This document shows positions 43,935 through 53,714 of a DNA stretch of 64,000 nucleotides, piece after piece. The position numbers and the translations under genes are program-made. Source of the DNA: an uncultured Lachnospiraceae bacterium (lineage in GTDB: Bacteria > Bacillota > Clostridia > Lachnospirales > Lachnospiraceae); the NCBI GenBank assembly GCA_934351255.1, contig CAKRJH010000003.1:62001-126000 (forward strand), read 5' to 3'. The stretch's first letter is position 1. Each line of letters begins with the position of its first letter. The notes under the pieces are model-generated. The model was not told where the DNA came from. It made no database searches and saw nothing but the letters and a program-made list of their open reading frames with translations.

Positions 43935-44523
43935 TTCTGCACGGTCCGATCAGGCTGCGGATCTGAACCGGGATTTCAGACATGCCACGGTCATTGAGCA
44001 GGACCTTCTGACAATGTGAAAGAAGTTCTCTTTGTCCCATCTGACTGGCAATCACCGCCTCACACTTCTCGCGGGTATACCCGCGCCCCTGCATCAGACG
44101 GGCGATCCGGATCTTCTTTGGCACATAGACATACCAGACCTCCTGACAGTACGCGTCACATCCACTCTCAAAAAACAGGGCAGACTCTAACACCACCAGT
44201 CCCTCCTGATCCCGGTGTTCCCCGAGAAACTTCCGGATATAGCGATGTACCGCCGGATGAATGATCTGCTCCAGATCTTCTCTGGCCTGTTCCTCCTCAA
44301 AAATCACCTGCGCCAGACGCTCCCGGTCGATCTGTTCCTCACCATCCAGGATTTCCTCTCCAAACCTCTCTATAATACGGTCATAGCCTTCCTGCCCTTT
44401 CTCCATCACCAGATGTCCCAGTTCGTCCGTCAGAAGCAGACTGGCTCCGTACTGTTCTTTCAGACAGCGGGCCACCTCCGTCTTTCCACTGCCGACTCCG
44501 CCGGCCAATCCAATCACATACAT
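43903..44523 (-). CDS. coaE: Dephospho-CoA kinase
   Basis: A 206-residue P-loop kinase, last step of CoA synthesis. GLAGGVGSGKTEVARCL at the N-terminus is Walker A. Also seen are LLTDELGHLVME, VIFEEEQAREDLEQIIHPAV and the lid region RIARLMQGRGYTREKCEAVIASQMG. Follows polA with a 30-base gap, a common Clostridial pair. Confidence 0.95.
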   Translation of the reverse strand: MYVIGLAGGVGSGKTEVARCLKEQYGASLLLTDELGHLVMEKGQEGYDRIIERFGEEILDGEEQIDRERLAQVIFEEEQAREDLEQIIHPAVHRYIRKFLGEHRDQEGLVVLESALFFESGCDAYCQEVWYVYVPKKIRIARLMQGRGYTREKCEAVIASQMGQRELLSHCQKVLLNDRGMSEIPVQIRSLIGPCRTKAADGPARD

Positions 44524-44553
44524 CGTCCTTCTCCTCTTTCATGTATCTCCATC

Positions 44554-47415
44554 TTAATGCGCCTCAAACCAGTTTTTGCCCTGCTCTACCTCTACCTGCA
44601 GTGGAACCCGAAGATCTGCCGCATGTTCCATCTCATACTGCAGGATCTGTCTGACCTGCTCCACTTCCTCCTGCGGTGTCTCTACAAGCAGTTCATCGTG
44701 TACCTGCAACACGACTCTCGCCCCGAGGCCTTCCTGTTTCAGGCGTTCACTAACACGCAGCATCGCGATCTTGATGATATCCGCAGCCGTGCCCTGGATC
44801 GGCGCGTTCATTGCCACTCGTTCTCCAAACGATCTCTGCATAAAATTGCTGGATGTCAGTTCAGGCACCGGTCTTCTCCTGCCAAACATCGTCACACTGA
44901 CACCATCGTTTCTGGCACTCTCCACCAGACCGTCCAGATAGGATTTGATGGCCGGATACATGGCAAAATACTGGTCAATATATCCCTGTGCCTCCTTGCG
45001 GCTGATATCCAGATCCTGTGACAGGCCAAAGGCGCTGATGCCATAGACAATCCCGAAATTGACGGCCTTGGCATTGCGCCGCTGCAGATCAGTCACCTCA
45101 TCATACGGCGTGTGGAATACCTTTGACGCGGTGCTTCGGTGAATGTCCTGTCCCTTCTGATAAGCTTCAATAAGTCCCGGATCCCCCGACAGATGAGCAA
45201 GCACACGAAGCTCGATCTGCGAGTAATCCGCATCCAGAAAGACACATCCCTCCTGTGGGACAAACACCTTTCTCAGGCGGCGCCCCAGTTCCATACGGAT
45301 CGGAATATTCTGCAGGTTCGGATCGGTGCTGCTGATCCGGCCCGTTGCAGTGATCGTCTGATTGAAACGTCCGTGGATCCGGTGATCCGCCTCGATAAAG
45401 ACCGGCAATCCGTCTGCATAAGTCGACTTCAACTTGGTTACCTGCCGATACTCCAGGATCTTCGGAATGATCTCATCCTCATTTTTCAGTTTTTCCAATA
45501 TATCAGCCGATGTGGAATATCCGGTCTTGGTCTTTTTGGCTCCCGGCAGATGCATCTTTTCAAAGAGGATCACCCCAAGCTGTTTCGGGGAATTGATATT
45601 GAACTCTTCCCCGGCCAGTTCATAGATGGATTTCTCCAGTTCCTCCACACGACCCTGCAGCATCTGCGACATCTCCTCCAGCACTGAATACTCGGCGCGC
45701 ACACCCACACGTTCCAGCTCATACAGTGCGCAGCAGGTCGGCATCTCCACCTCGGTAAAGAGCCGGTCCATCCCCAGTTCTTCCAGCCGTTTTCTCTGTG
45801 GCTCGCCGGCCAGACAGCAGACATAGGACACCATCGCCGCATAGGACAATATCTTTTCCCGCATCTGGTCATCTGCTCCCTCCATCAGTCCCGTGATCGT
45901 CTCTTTTCCAAAACTCTCCTGATAGGAAAGCACCGTCATATCCAGATAATCTCTGGCAATATCATCTGCCATATAACTGTCCTTGAGCGGATTGATCAGA
46001 TATGCGCCGATCTCCAGATCCTGGACATGCTCACCGATCCACTGTCTCTGCTGCTTCGTCTCCTGAGCAAAAAGCTGCTGCACAGCAGGCTGTCTGTGTT
46101 CGGATGGTTCCTGCACCGGCTGCGCCAGATGCAGCATATCCTTCAGGTCCAGCACCGCAGTCCGTCCGGCACATTCCAGCATTTCACGCAGATACGGCAT
46201 GCATGCCGCACCGGTCAGTTTCTCCGAGAGAAGCGCCTGCCCGGTCACCACCTGTCCCCCGGACGCATAGGACAGGGAAAATCCGTGAAATCCATATTCC
46301 GGCTCCGCCTCCTGCGAGGTCTCAGCCACATCCACCCCGGTCTCCTCAAAGACAAAGGAAAGCTGTGCTGCTTCTTTTTTCCGGCTCTTTTTTTTCTGGG
46401 CTCCACGGCTGGTCCACGGATCCCCGATCAGATAAAATCCGACAACAGCCGGCGCCGCCTTGACTACCTGAGCCGCAAATTTTCGTACCTGTGCTTCTGT
46501 CTTCAACACGGTAACCTGTGCCTCAAGCTGCTCTGTCTTACGATCCTCGGCCGAGAATCGTCCCAATAATGACTTGAATTCGAGTCTCTTGACCATAGCG
46601 AAGGACTCTTCATTGATCATCTGCGGCAGTTTTGCCTGTTCCATCGAAAAATCCAGGTCACAGTCTGTCTTGATCGTCGCCAGTTTCTTGCTCAGGAAAG
46701 CAGATTCTCTGCCCTTCTCCAGAAGATCATGCGTTCTCTTTGGCGTAATCTCCTCAAGGTGTTCATACGCCTCCTCGACCGTCGGATAAACACTGAGCAC
46801 CTTGACCGCAGTCTTCTCACCCACTCCGGCCACTCCGGGGATATTGTCTGAGGAATCTCCCATCAGGCCCTTCAGATCGATGATCTGTGGCGGTGTCAGT
46901 CCATATTTTTCTACCACCTGTTCCGTGTGATAATTCTCGATCTCCGTGCCACCGCGCTTCGTCTTTGGTATACGGATCAGAATACGGTCCGATGCAAGCT
47001 GCAGAAGATCACGGTCACCGGACACCAGCGATACATCCATCCCCCGGCTCTGTGCCTGCGTCGCGATCGTGCCCAGAATGTCGTCCGCCTCAAGTCCGGG
47101 CTGTTTGACCATGCATACCCCCATCGCCGCCAGCATTTCCTGGATCAGGGGAACCTGCTCCCTCAGTTCCTGAGGCATCGGCTTTCTCGTCCCCTTATAT
47201 TCCGGGTACATCTCATGGCGGAATGTCGGATGATGCACATCAAACGCTACCGTCAGATACTCCGGATGCTCCTCATCCAGGATCTTAAATAAGATATTCA
47301 GAAACCCATACACGGCATTCGTGTGGATCCCCTCGGAATTCGTCAGATCGGGCACCCCGTAAAACGCTCTGTTTAAGATGCTGTGCCCGTCAATCAATAC
47401 TATTTTCTCACTCAT
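44554..47415 (-). CDS. polA: DNA polymerase I
   Basis: A 953-residue family A polymerase. The N-terminal 5'-3' exonuclease has 'VLIDGHSILNRAFYGVPDLT', VSGDRDLLQLAS and GLMGDSSDNIPGVAGVGEKT. The middle 3'-5' exonuclease domain has lost its DEDD residues and holds a Lys-rich insert (KKKSRKKEAAQLS). The C-terminal polymerase has LDADYSQIELRVLAHLSGD (motif A), RRNAKAVNFGIVYGISAFGL (motif B) and VLQVHDELLVE (motif C). Proofreading is therefore unlikely, as in many Firmicutes. ATG 47415 was preferred to an in-frame TTG upstream. Confidence 0.97.
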   Translation of the reverse strand: MSEKIVLIDGHSILNRAFYGVPDLTNSEGIHTNAVYGFLNILFKILDEEHPEYLTVAFDVHHPTFRHEMYPEYKGTRKPMPQELREQVPLIQEMLAAMGVCMVKQPGLEADDILGTIATQAQSRGMDVSLVSGDRDLLQLASDRILIRIPKTKRGGTEIENYHTEQVVEKYGLTPPQIIDLKGLMGDSSDNIPGVAGVGEKTAVKVLSVYPTVEEAYEHLEEITPKRTHDLLEKGRESAFLSKKLATIKTDCDLDFSMEQAKLPQMINEESFAMVKRLEFKSLLGRFSAEDRKTEQLEAQVTVLKTEAQVRKFAAQVVKAAPAVVGFYLIGDPWTSRGAQKKKSRKKEAAQLSFVFEETGVDVAETSQEAEPEYGFHGFSLSYASGGQVVTGQALLSEKLTGAACMPYLREMLECAGRTAVLDLKDMLHLAQPVQEPSEHRQPAVQQLFAQETKQQRQWIGEHVQDLEIGAYLINPLKDSYMADDIARDYLDMTVLSYQESFGKETITGLMEGADDQMREKILSYAAMVSYVCCLAGEPQRKRLEELGMDRLFTEVEMPTCCALYELERVGVRAEYSVLEEMSQMLQGRVEELEKSIYELAGEEFNINSPKQLGVILFEKMHLPGAKKTKTGYSTSADILEKLKNEDEIIPKILEYRQVTKLKSTYADGLPVFIEADHRIHGRFNQTITATGRISSTDPNLQNIPIRMELGRRLRKVFVPQEGCVFLDADYSQIELRVLAHLSGDPGLIEAYQKGQDIHRSTASKVFHTPYDEVTDLQRRNAKAVNFGIVYGISAFGLSQDLDISRKEAQGYIDQYFAMYPAIKSYLDGLVESARNDGVSVTMFGRRRPVPELTSSNFMQRSFGERVAMNAPIQGTAADIIKIAMLRVSERLKQEGLGARVVLQVHDELLVETPQEEVEQVRQILQYEMEHAADLRVPLQVEVEQGKNWFEAH

Positions 47416-47467
47416 AATCCGAACCAAACCTTTCTATACACTATGCTCCATTCTACCATACTTTTGG

Positions 47468-47496
47468 TTGCAATGCACCCGAAAAACATATATACT
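47468..47496 (+). promoter_or_regulatory. Promoter of the NUDIX gene
   Basis: TTGCAA, 17 bases, TATACT, 20 bases before the ATG, within the region divergent from polA. Confidence 0.65.
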
Positions 47497-47516
47497 GAGA
47501 CAAGGAGGAACAGCAC

Positions 47517-47969
47517 ATGATTGAAGCGACCAGTTGTGGTGGGGTAGTCATATTCCGTGGAAAGATCTTACTTCTATACAAGAATTACAAAAACCGATAC
47601 GAGGGCTGGGTTCTTCCCAAGGGAACCGTTGAAGACGGTGAGACCCACGAGCAGACCGCTCTGCGTGAGGTCAAGGAGGAGACCGGTGTGGATGCACTGA
47701 TCCGGAAGTACGTTGGCAAAAGCCAGTACACCTTTAACACCCCGTCCGACACTGTGGTCAAAGATGTCCACTGGTATCTTATGATGTCGGGTAATTACTA
47801 CAGCCGCCCCCAGAGGGAGGAGTTCTTTGTAGACTCCGGCTATTACAAATATCACGAAGCGATCCATCTGCTGAAATTTTCCAACGAAAAACAGATTCTG
47901 GAAAAAGCCTACGATGAGTATCTTTCCCTAAAGGATCATCATATGTGGTATCCTCCTCGCAAATTCTGA
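47517..47969 (+). CDS. NUDIX hydrolase
   Basis: A 150-residue NUDIX protein hydrolysing a nucleoside-diphosphate derivative. The complete box GTVEDGETHEQTALREVKEE then TGV is at residues ~37-59 (G-x5-E-x7-REUxEExGU). Substrate unknown; sanitising or mRNA/cofactor hydrolysis are both possible. ACAAGGAGGAACAGCAC before ATG 47517; divergent from polA. Confidence 0.93.
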   Translation: MIEATSCGGVVIFRGKILLLYKNYKNRYEGWVLPKGTVEDGETHEQTALREVKEETGVDALIRKYVGKSQYTFNTPSDTVVKDVHWYLMMSGNYYSRPQREEFFVDSGYYKYHEAIHLLKFSNEKQILEKAYDEYLSLKDHHMWYPPRKF

Positions 47970-48062
47970 TCCGTCAGCATCTGTTCACACAGATCCGGCA
48001 TATTCGAGAATATTCTGTGCATTTTCCCGTGATATATGATATCCGGCAAATGATATAACAAA

Positions 48063-48121
48063 AAAGAAGGCTTATGGCCAATGTCATCTCCACATTATGA
48101 CATCATCCATAAGCCTTCTTT
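48063..48121 (+). terminator. Large bidirectional terminator
   Basis: 15-base arms AAAGAAGGCTTATGG / CCATAAGCCTTCTTT enclosing a second ATGTCAT / ATGACAT stem. Symmetric A- and T-rich ends serve both the NUDIX gene and the convergent tRNA-Leu. Confidence 0.85.
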
Positions 48122-48127
48122 ATTATG

Positions 48128-48210
48128 TGCACCAGGTGGGATTTGAACCCACACGATGTCGCCACCGACGGATTTTGAGTCCGTTGCGTCTGCCGTTCCG
48201 CCACTAGTGC
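48128..48210 (-). tRNA. tRNA-Leu (anticodon CAA)
   Basis: 83 bases on the minus strand, GCACTAG acceptor with CTGGTGC, type II variable arm, anticodon loop ACTCAAAAT with anticodon CAA reading UUG, and T-arm GTGGGTTCAAATCCCAC. The CCA end is not encoded. Confidence 0.95.
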
Positions 48211-48273
48211 CCGTTGTGATCCACAACAAAAATCATTCTATCATCTGCCCCTCTGTTTGTCAACGAAAAATGC

Positions 48274-49725
48274 TCATTCACTCCCCAGATAATTTTCAAA
48301 CAGCTTGCGCGCGATCGGCACGGCATACTGGCTGCCTGTGCCCGCCTTTTCCACCACAATGCTGACCGCGATCCGTGGATTGTTGGCCGGTGCAAATCCC
48401 ACAAACCATGCATGGGAAGTTCCTTCCCGGTCAATCTCCGCACTTCCGGTCTTTCCTGCCACAGAATATGGCAGAGATCCCAGCGAGGAAGCGGTACCCT
48501 CTTTGGTAACCGCTTTCATCATCTTGCGCAGCGCTTTGGCCGTTCCGGTGTCCACGACCTGTCCCAGTGATTTTGAATCATAACTGCGCACCGTATTCCC
48601 CGATGGTCCCTCCAGATGATCGATCAGATAAGGACGCATCATCTTTCCGTCATTGGCAATCGACGCACTGATCAACAGATTCTGCAGCGGCGTGATCGTG
48701 GTCTTTCCCTGTCCGATGGCAGTCGCCATGATCTCACTCCCCGAGGACTTATCGGTCAATGCAAATGCACTCTTGCCCGCCGGAAAATCAATCGAGAGTT
48801 TTCCGTTGAATCCCAGTTTTTCACAGGTGCGGCGAAGCGATGCCGGCGAAATCTGCAGCCCCATATTGGCAAAGGAGGCATTGCAGGAATGTGCCAGAGA
48901 ACTCTTGACATCCACCGTCCCATGTACCTCTCCGTCATAACATTTCAGGGTATATCCATCCTGTGTAATGCTTCCGGTACAGTTGTAGCGGTAACTTCGG
49001 TAATTGCCATGCTCTTTCATATACTCGATGGCTGTCACCAGCTTAAAAGTAGATCCCGGAGGATACAGTCCCTGTGTGGCACGGTTGAGCAGCACCGCAT
49101 TTTCCTCATCATCCCGGATCAGGCTGCTCCACTGCTGTTCCACGGTATTGGGATCATAATCCGGTTTGGAGACCATCGCCAGAATCTTGCCGGTCTTGGG
49201 ATCCATGGCAATCACGGCACCTTTCTGGTTTCCAAGCGCATCATACGCAGCCTGCTGCAGGCTGCTGTCCAGTGTCGTCACTACGCTGTCTCCCGGATTT
49301 TTCTTTCCCTGCATGCCGTATACCATCTGCTGCAATGGATTGGCATGGGATGTCAACAGCGGAAAACACATCTGCTTTTCAATCCCGGTCATGCTCTTGG
49401 ACGTCCTTCCCACCACATGACAGAATACCTTGCCATAAGGATATGTTCTCGTCTCATTGCCATCGTCATCGACTGTCGTGGTCGCCAGAACCTTTTTGTC
49501 CGCAGACAGGATATCTCCCCTCACAACCTTCTGAGCCAGCAGTCCCTGCCGTTTGTTGTACGGGTTGTTGATGACCGTTGCGCTGTCCACCGCCATAAAC
49601 CGCGCCAGATAGGCGATCATTCCCAGAAACGCCAGGGCGCACAGATAGGTGATGACAATGATCTGACGGTTTCCCCGTTTCTGATCCGGCATGCCGGTAT
49701 CCTGGTCTTTCTTTTTGCCAAACAT
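48274..49725 (-). CDS. Class B penicillin-binding protein (PBP2/PbpA-like transpeptidase)
   Basis: A 483-residue transpeptidase with one N-terminal membrane helix (residues ~22-46) and a periplasm-facing catalytic domain. Active-site motifs: PPGSTFKLV (S-x-x-K, near 239), SLAHSCNAS (S-x-N, near 293) and VAGKTGSAE (K-T-G, near 427). It overlaps the SEDS gene by one base (TAATG), so the pair forms a SEDS-bPBP peptidoglycan synthase. Shorter than cell-division PBPs that carry PASTA domains. Confidence 0.93.
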   Translation of the reverse strand: MFGKKKDQDTGMPDQKRGNRQIIVITYLCALAFLGMIAYLARFMAVDSATVINNPYNKRQGLLAQKVVRGDILSADKKVLATTTVDDDGNETRTYPYGKVFCHVVGRTSKSMTGIEKQMCFPLLTSHANPLQQMVYGMQGKKNPGDSVVTTLDSSLQQAAYDALGNQKGAVIAMDPKTGKILAMVSKPDYDPNTVEQQWSSLIRDDEENAVLLNRATQGLYPPGSTFKLVTAIEYMKEHGNYRSYRYNCTGSITQDGYTLKCYDGEVHGTVDVKSSLAHSCNASFANMGLQISPASLRRTCEKLGFNGKLSIDFPAGKSAFALTDKSSGSEIMATAIGQGKTTITPLQNLLISASIANDGKMMRPYLIDHLEGPSGNTVRSYDSKSLGQVVDTGTAKALRKMMKAVTKEGTASSLGSLPYSVAGKTGSAEIDREGTSHAWFVGFAPANNPRIAVSIVVEKAGTGSQYAVPIARKLFENYLGSE

Positions 49726-51059
49726 TATGCCTGCACCTCCTCATAACTCAGTACATACATTCCCTGAATAATACAGAACAGCACTACCGCACTGATCACA
49801 GAACTTCCTCCGTAACTCACCAGCGGAAGCGTCACACCGGTGGACGGGATAAACTTGATCGCGCCGCCAATGGTGAGCAGCACCTGAACAAAATACTCCA
49901 CCGCCAGCCCCACTGCCGTCAGTTTGTAAAATCGTCTGCTCATCTTGAGTGCAATATTCATAAACATGACAAAACAGCTGATCTCCACCAGGATCACGCA
50001 GATGGCAAAGATCGTACCGAATTCCTCCGCGATCGCCGAGAAGATAAAATCACTCTCCGCCACAGGGATCGTGGAAGGCGCTCCCTGGTCAAAGCCCAGT
50101 CCAAACCATCCTCCGGTTCCGATCGCAAACAGAGACTGCGCCACCTGATATCCCTTGGTATCGATGGTACTCCACGGATCTCTCCAGGCAGTCACACGCG
50201 TCTGAACATGGTCAAACAGATGATAGGCTACCACGGAGGCGGCCACGCCCGCCGCAATGCCCAGAAGCAGATATCCCAGATTTTCACTGGCAATATACAG
50301 GATCAGCAGATAGGTCACAAAATAGATCAATGCAGCTCCAAGATCCTTTTCCGCCACCAGGATCAGTACATGGACGGCCGCAAGCGCAGTCACCTTGACC
50401 ACATCGATAAAACGGGTGGATCTGGCCAGAAGTGCGGCCGCAAAAAAGACAAACAGGATCTTGACAAACTCAGACGGCTGCAGCGCAATGCCCCCAAACT
50501 GGATCCAGTTCTTGGAGCCATACTTCTCCTGTCCGATGACAAAGACCAGCCCCAGAAAACAGATTCCCATGGCCGCATAGATCCATCCCAGACGGTCAAA
50601 ATAACGGAATTTCTCGATCAGAAACGGAATAAACAGTCCCAGCACAGAGATTGCAAACGCAAACAGCATCTGCCGCATACAGAGAGCCGGCTTCAGTCTC
50701 TCGATCATCAGAAATCCCAGCGTCAACAGCATCAGCATATTATTGAGCACAACCTTGGACAGATTGGTATACACATAGATATAGGACTTGCTCACAAACA
50801 GCAGAAACGCAAGCTGTGCCAGATAATAATACACGACCTCACGCGCCGGGGCATTGACAAACAACACCATTGAACACAGGAAGTGGATCACATACATCAT
50901 CACATGCTGACGGTGAAACACCTTGTCCTTTGCCTCTTTGGAGGATTGAAAAAACACCGTAAAACAGTGCCATGTATAGATGATAAACAACAGCAGGATC
51001 ACATATTTGGATAATTCCAGAAACGCGGTTCTTGCAAGCTGTAACAGATTGGCATTCAT
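49725..51059 (-). CDS. SEDS-family glycosyltransferase (FtsW/RodA/SpoVE)
   Basis: A 444-residue polytopic peptidoglycan polymerase working on lipid II. The conserved blocks 'WIQFGGIALQPSEFVKILFV' (central), AEKDLGAALIYFVTYLL and 'FIPSTGVTLPLVSYGGSSVI' (C-terminal) are typical; the catalytic Asp is in EKDLG. Coupled to the class B PBP downstream. Whether it serves elongation, division or sporulation cannot be told. Confidence 0.94.
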   Translation of the reverse strand: MNANLLQLARTAFLELSKYVILLLFIIYTWHCFTVFFQSSKEAKDKVFHRQHVMMYVIHFLCSMVLFVNAPAREVVYYYLAQLAFLLFVSKSYIYVYTNLSKVVLNNMLMLLTLGFLMIERLKPALCMRQMLFAFAISVLGLFIPFLIEKFRYFDRLGWIYAAMGICFLGLVFVIGQEKYGSKNWIQFGGIALQPSEFVKILFVFFAAALLARSTRFIDVVKVTALAAVHVLILVAEKDLGAALIYFVTYLLILYIASENLGYLLLGIAAGVAASVVAYHLFDHVQTRVTAWRDPWSTIDTKGYQVAQSLFAIGTGGWFGLGFDQGAPSTIPVAESDFIFSAIAEEFGTIFAICVILVEISCFVMFMNIALKMSRRFYKLTAVGLAVEYFVQVLLTIGGAIKFIPSTGVTLPLVSYGGSSVISAVVLFCIIQGMYVLSYEEVQA

Positions 51060-51061
51060 CC

Positions 51062-53656
51062 TTACAACACTCCTTTCCGATAATGTCCCTCCCGGCCTGA
51101 CGCCTCCTTTCGAAGCGCTCTCTCCATCTCACCGGGCGTCTCCGTTGTAAAATCAAACCGAAAATTGCGGATTCCCTGCATTTCCAGAGTCTCCCAATAT
51201 CCGGTCAGGCAAAGCGGATCATCCAGATAAATCAGATTGTAACAGTATTCGCAGCTCTGGTACACCACAAACCGGCGATTCTTCTGATCCTGCAGCATAA
51301 GCCACCGATCCCTGCCCCCCTGACGGCAGCCGGACAGATTGGCGCGGACGCACTGCGCAGACACCATAACCGCGGTCCTGCCGTAGACGATCATCTCCAT
51401 CCCCGGAACCGCCATCAACGAGGCACTCTCCCTGCCGGTCAGTTCAAGCGGCATCGTCATATGACAGACTCCCCTGTTCATCCACCAGACTGCACTGCGC
51501 CGGTTCATCACATAGATTCCTGCATCCAGACAGATTCTCTCCGGAGCCACTCCAAGATCACGGGTCAGAAACTCCCAGGATTCCAGATTGGCAATGTAAT
51601 ATCCTGCAATATCCCCCGAAGAAAAGAGCAGAGTATTTGCTCTGTTCCGGAAATACTCCTGCACCTGCCGGCGCAGGATCCGTGGCAGGGCGATCCATAC
51701 CCGTTTGCCGGCCTGCACAGTCTTTCCGCTCCATTCTTTCAGGGCTGCCGGTGACATAGCATCCATCCTGCCAATGACATCCGTAACCATCCCCTGTTCG
51801 AGTGCACATTGCCACTGCTCCTGTGTCATTACAGAAACAATCACGCGGCTTCCTGCTGCACCGGTCTCTCCTGCATATCTCCTATTTTCTCCTTCTGCTC
51901 CGAGCGTATCCGAATTCCCCATATCATTTCCTTCCACTCCGCTCATAATCAGGTTCCCCAGACTGTTCCCATCCGCTCCGCTCATGTTCGGTATTCCAAA
52001 ACTTCTTCCGACAGTTTTTGGTGTACAGACAGTTCTTTTCTCCGGTCCTGACCGGGCAGAAAGCTGACTCAGCAGTTCCTCCAGCGCCTGCCGGCGCAGT
52101 TTTTTCAATGCCCCCACCGGAAGGAACAGTTCTCCCTCCAGATGCACCTCACAAGCTGCCGCCTCGAAGCAGGTATCCCCGGTCTGACACAGAACCCTGC
52201 GCACCGACTCCACATCCGCGGACTGTTTCTGTGCTCTCTGACACAACTGTCCCTGTACGCGAGCTGAAATTCCGTGACAGGAAACCACCAGTTCCATCGG
52301 GGTATCTTCTCTGGCCGTAAACTGCATGTTCACGGAAAGTTTGGGATCCTGTTCCAGATAATCATGACGGATCTGTTCCAGAAGACTGGCGTGTCTGGTA
52401 CGGTAGATCGGATCCCCCACGTGGATCACGCTTCCCTTCTGGTAGCGCGCTGTCACCTTCTGCCCCTCTCGGACAGGCTGTCCCAGGGTATACTCATACA
52501 CGGTCTGCTCTGCCTTTGTCCGAAACTCTACGACATCCTGTGCCTCAATATCCTGCAATACCTCATACGTCGCAGTGTGCCTGTCTACAGAGAGAACCTT
52601 TCCGACTAAAATGCCTCCGTGGTTTGGCCGTCTGTCCGCCAGCATCGTTCCCTGCACAGCCGGCCGGTTCTTTCCTGTCATCTCCTTATGTCCCAAAATT
52701 GGGACACCCGCTTCTCCCATCAGATACCCTCGGGTAAATCCCTGACGGTTGTACAGTTCTCCTAATGTCTGCAATTCTTTTTGCAACTGCTCCGGATGGG
52801 TCCGACTGTACTCCCGGTATTCCCGCGGTCCCCGCTGGCTGGCCAGATCCACCTGTCTGCGGTAAGCGGCTGTCACGGCAGCCACATACTCGGGACGCTT
52901 CATACGCCCCTCAATTTTCAGCGAATCCACACCGGCCAGCATCAGATCGGGCACCAACGCCAGATTCCCATTTTCCCGCGGACTGAGCACATACGGTCCA
53001 TGCTCCCCGGACAACGCAACTCCTTTCAGATCCGTCACCCGATATGCCTGACGGCACGGCTGGGCACACCGACCACGGTTGCCGCTGCGGTCTCCCAGCA
53101 TGCTGCTGAACAGACATTGTCCTGAATAGCAGTAGCACAATGCCCCGTGTACAAACACCTCCAGTTCCAGGCCGGTATCTTTGCGCATCTGTTCCAGCTC
53201 CGCCAATGTCAGTTCTCTTGCCGGAACCATCCTGGTCACCCCATAGTCCTGCAACAGATGTCCCGTCTCCCCCTGGGTGATCGTCATCTGTGTGCTGGCA
53301 TGGAGATCCAGATCCGGAAACGCCTCATGGAGCAGAGCCATCACGCCGACATCCTGCACGATCGCAGCATCCAGCCCCTCACGCACATAAGGTTCCATAT
53401 AGTCAAACAGTGAATCTTCCAACTCCTGCTCTTTGAGCAGGGTATTGACCGTCATATAGATTTTCCGGCCATACCGATGGCAGTATTCGATCGCTCTGCG
53501 CATCTCATCCGTGTCAGGATTGTCGGCATACGCGCGGGCTCCAAAACGGTTTCCTCCGATATACACGGCATCACAGCCTGCGCTGACCGCCGCCCGAAGG
53601 CTCTCCATCGATCCCGCCGGAGACAACACCTCCGGAATACTCCACTCCTTGTGCAT
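51062..53656 (-). CDS. U32-family peptidase (RlhA/YhbU-like), with internal repeat insert
   Basis: An 864-residue U32 protein. The N-terminal TIM-like domain has PEVLSPAGSMESLRAAVSAG, GARAYADNPD and the Cys cluster ALCYCYSGQCLFSSMLGDRS then GRCAQPCRQAYRV (Fe-S site region). SLKIEGRMKRPEYVAAV follows. A DUF3656-like C-terminal half resembles RlhA, the 23S rRNA C2501 hydroxylation factor. Length exceeds E. coli RlhA (654), partly from a Gly/Asn-rich repeat at ~552-592. AGGAGG before ATG 53656 fixes the start. Its precise reaction is not proven. Confidence 0.88.
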   Translation of the reverse strand: MHKEWSIPEVLSPAGSMESLRAAVSAGCDAVYIGGNRFGARAYADNPDTDEMRRAIEYCHRYGRKIYMTVNTLLKEQELEDSLFDYMEPYVREGLDAAIVQDVGVMALLHEAFPDLDLHASTQMTITQGETGHLLQDYGVTRMVPARELTLAELEQMRKDTGLELEVFVHGALCYCYSGQCLFSSMLGDRSGNRGRCAQPCRQAYRVTDLKGVALSGEHGPYVLSPRENGNLALVPDLMLAGVDSLKIEGRMKRPEYVAAVTAAYRRQVDLASQRGPREYREYSRTHPEQLQKELQTLGELYNRQGFTRGYLMGEAGVPILGHKEMTGKNRPAVQGTMLADRRPNHGGILVGKVLSVDRHTATYEVLQDIEAQDVVEFRTKAEQTVYEYTLGQPVREGQKVTARYQKGSVIHVGDPIYRTRHASLLEQIRHDYLEQDPKLSVNMQFTAREDTPMELVVSCHGISARVQGQLCQRAQKQSADVESVRRVLCQTGDTCFEAAACEVHLEGELFLPVGALKKLRRQALEELLSQLSARSGPEKRTVCTPKTVGRSFGIPNMSGADGNSLGNLIMSGVEGNDMGNSDTLGAEGENRRYAGETGAAGSRVIVSVMTQEQWQCALEQGMVTDVIGRMDAMSPAALKEWSGKTVQAGKRVWIALPRILRRQVQEYFRNRANTLLFSSGDIAGYYIANLESWEFLTRDLGVAPERICLDAGIYVMNRRSAVWWMNRGVCHMTMPLELTGRESASLMAVPGMEMIVYGRTAVMVSAQCVRANLSGCRQGGRDRWLMLQDQKNRRFVVYQSCEYCYNLIYLDDPLCLTGYWETLEMQGIRNFRFDFTTETPGEMERALRKEASGREGHYRKGVL
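51880..52000 (-). repeat. Three-fold 39-bp imperfect repeat inside the U32 gene
   Basis: Encodes three 13-residue units: GIPNMSGADGNSL, GNLIMSGVEGNDM and GNSDTLGAEGENR. Low-complexity linker, in frame, between conserved domains. Confidence 0.7.
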
Positions 53657-53680
53657 CCTGCATCCTCCTGTCACCATAAT

Positions 53681-53707
53681 AAAAAGGGAACGCTTCGCGT
53701 CCCCTTT
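53681..53707 (-). terminator. Terminator of the zapA unit
   Basis: On the minus strand AAAGGGGACG pairs with CGTTCCCTTT (one G-U), loop CGAAG, followed by TTATTATGG. Separates zapA from the U32 gene. Confidence 0.8.
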
Positions 53708-53714
53708 ATCAAAT

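Noticed and set aside
48616..49746. 376-codon plus-strand frame opposite the class B PBP
   Set aside because: Antisense shadow; the minus frame carries all PBP active-site motifs.
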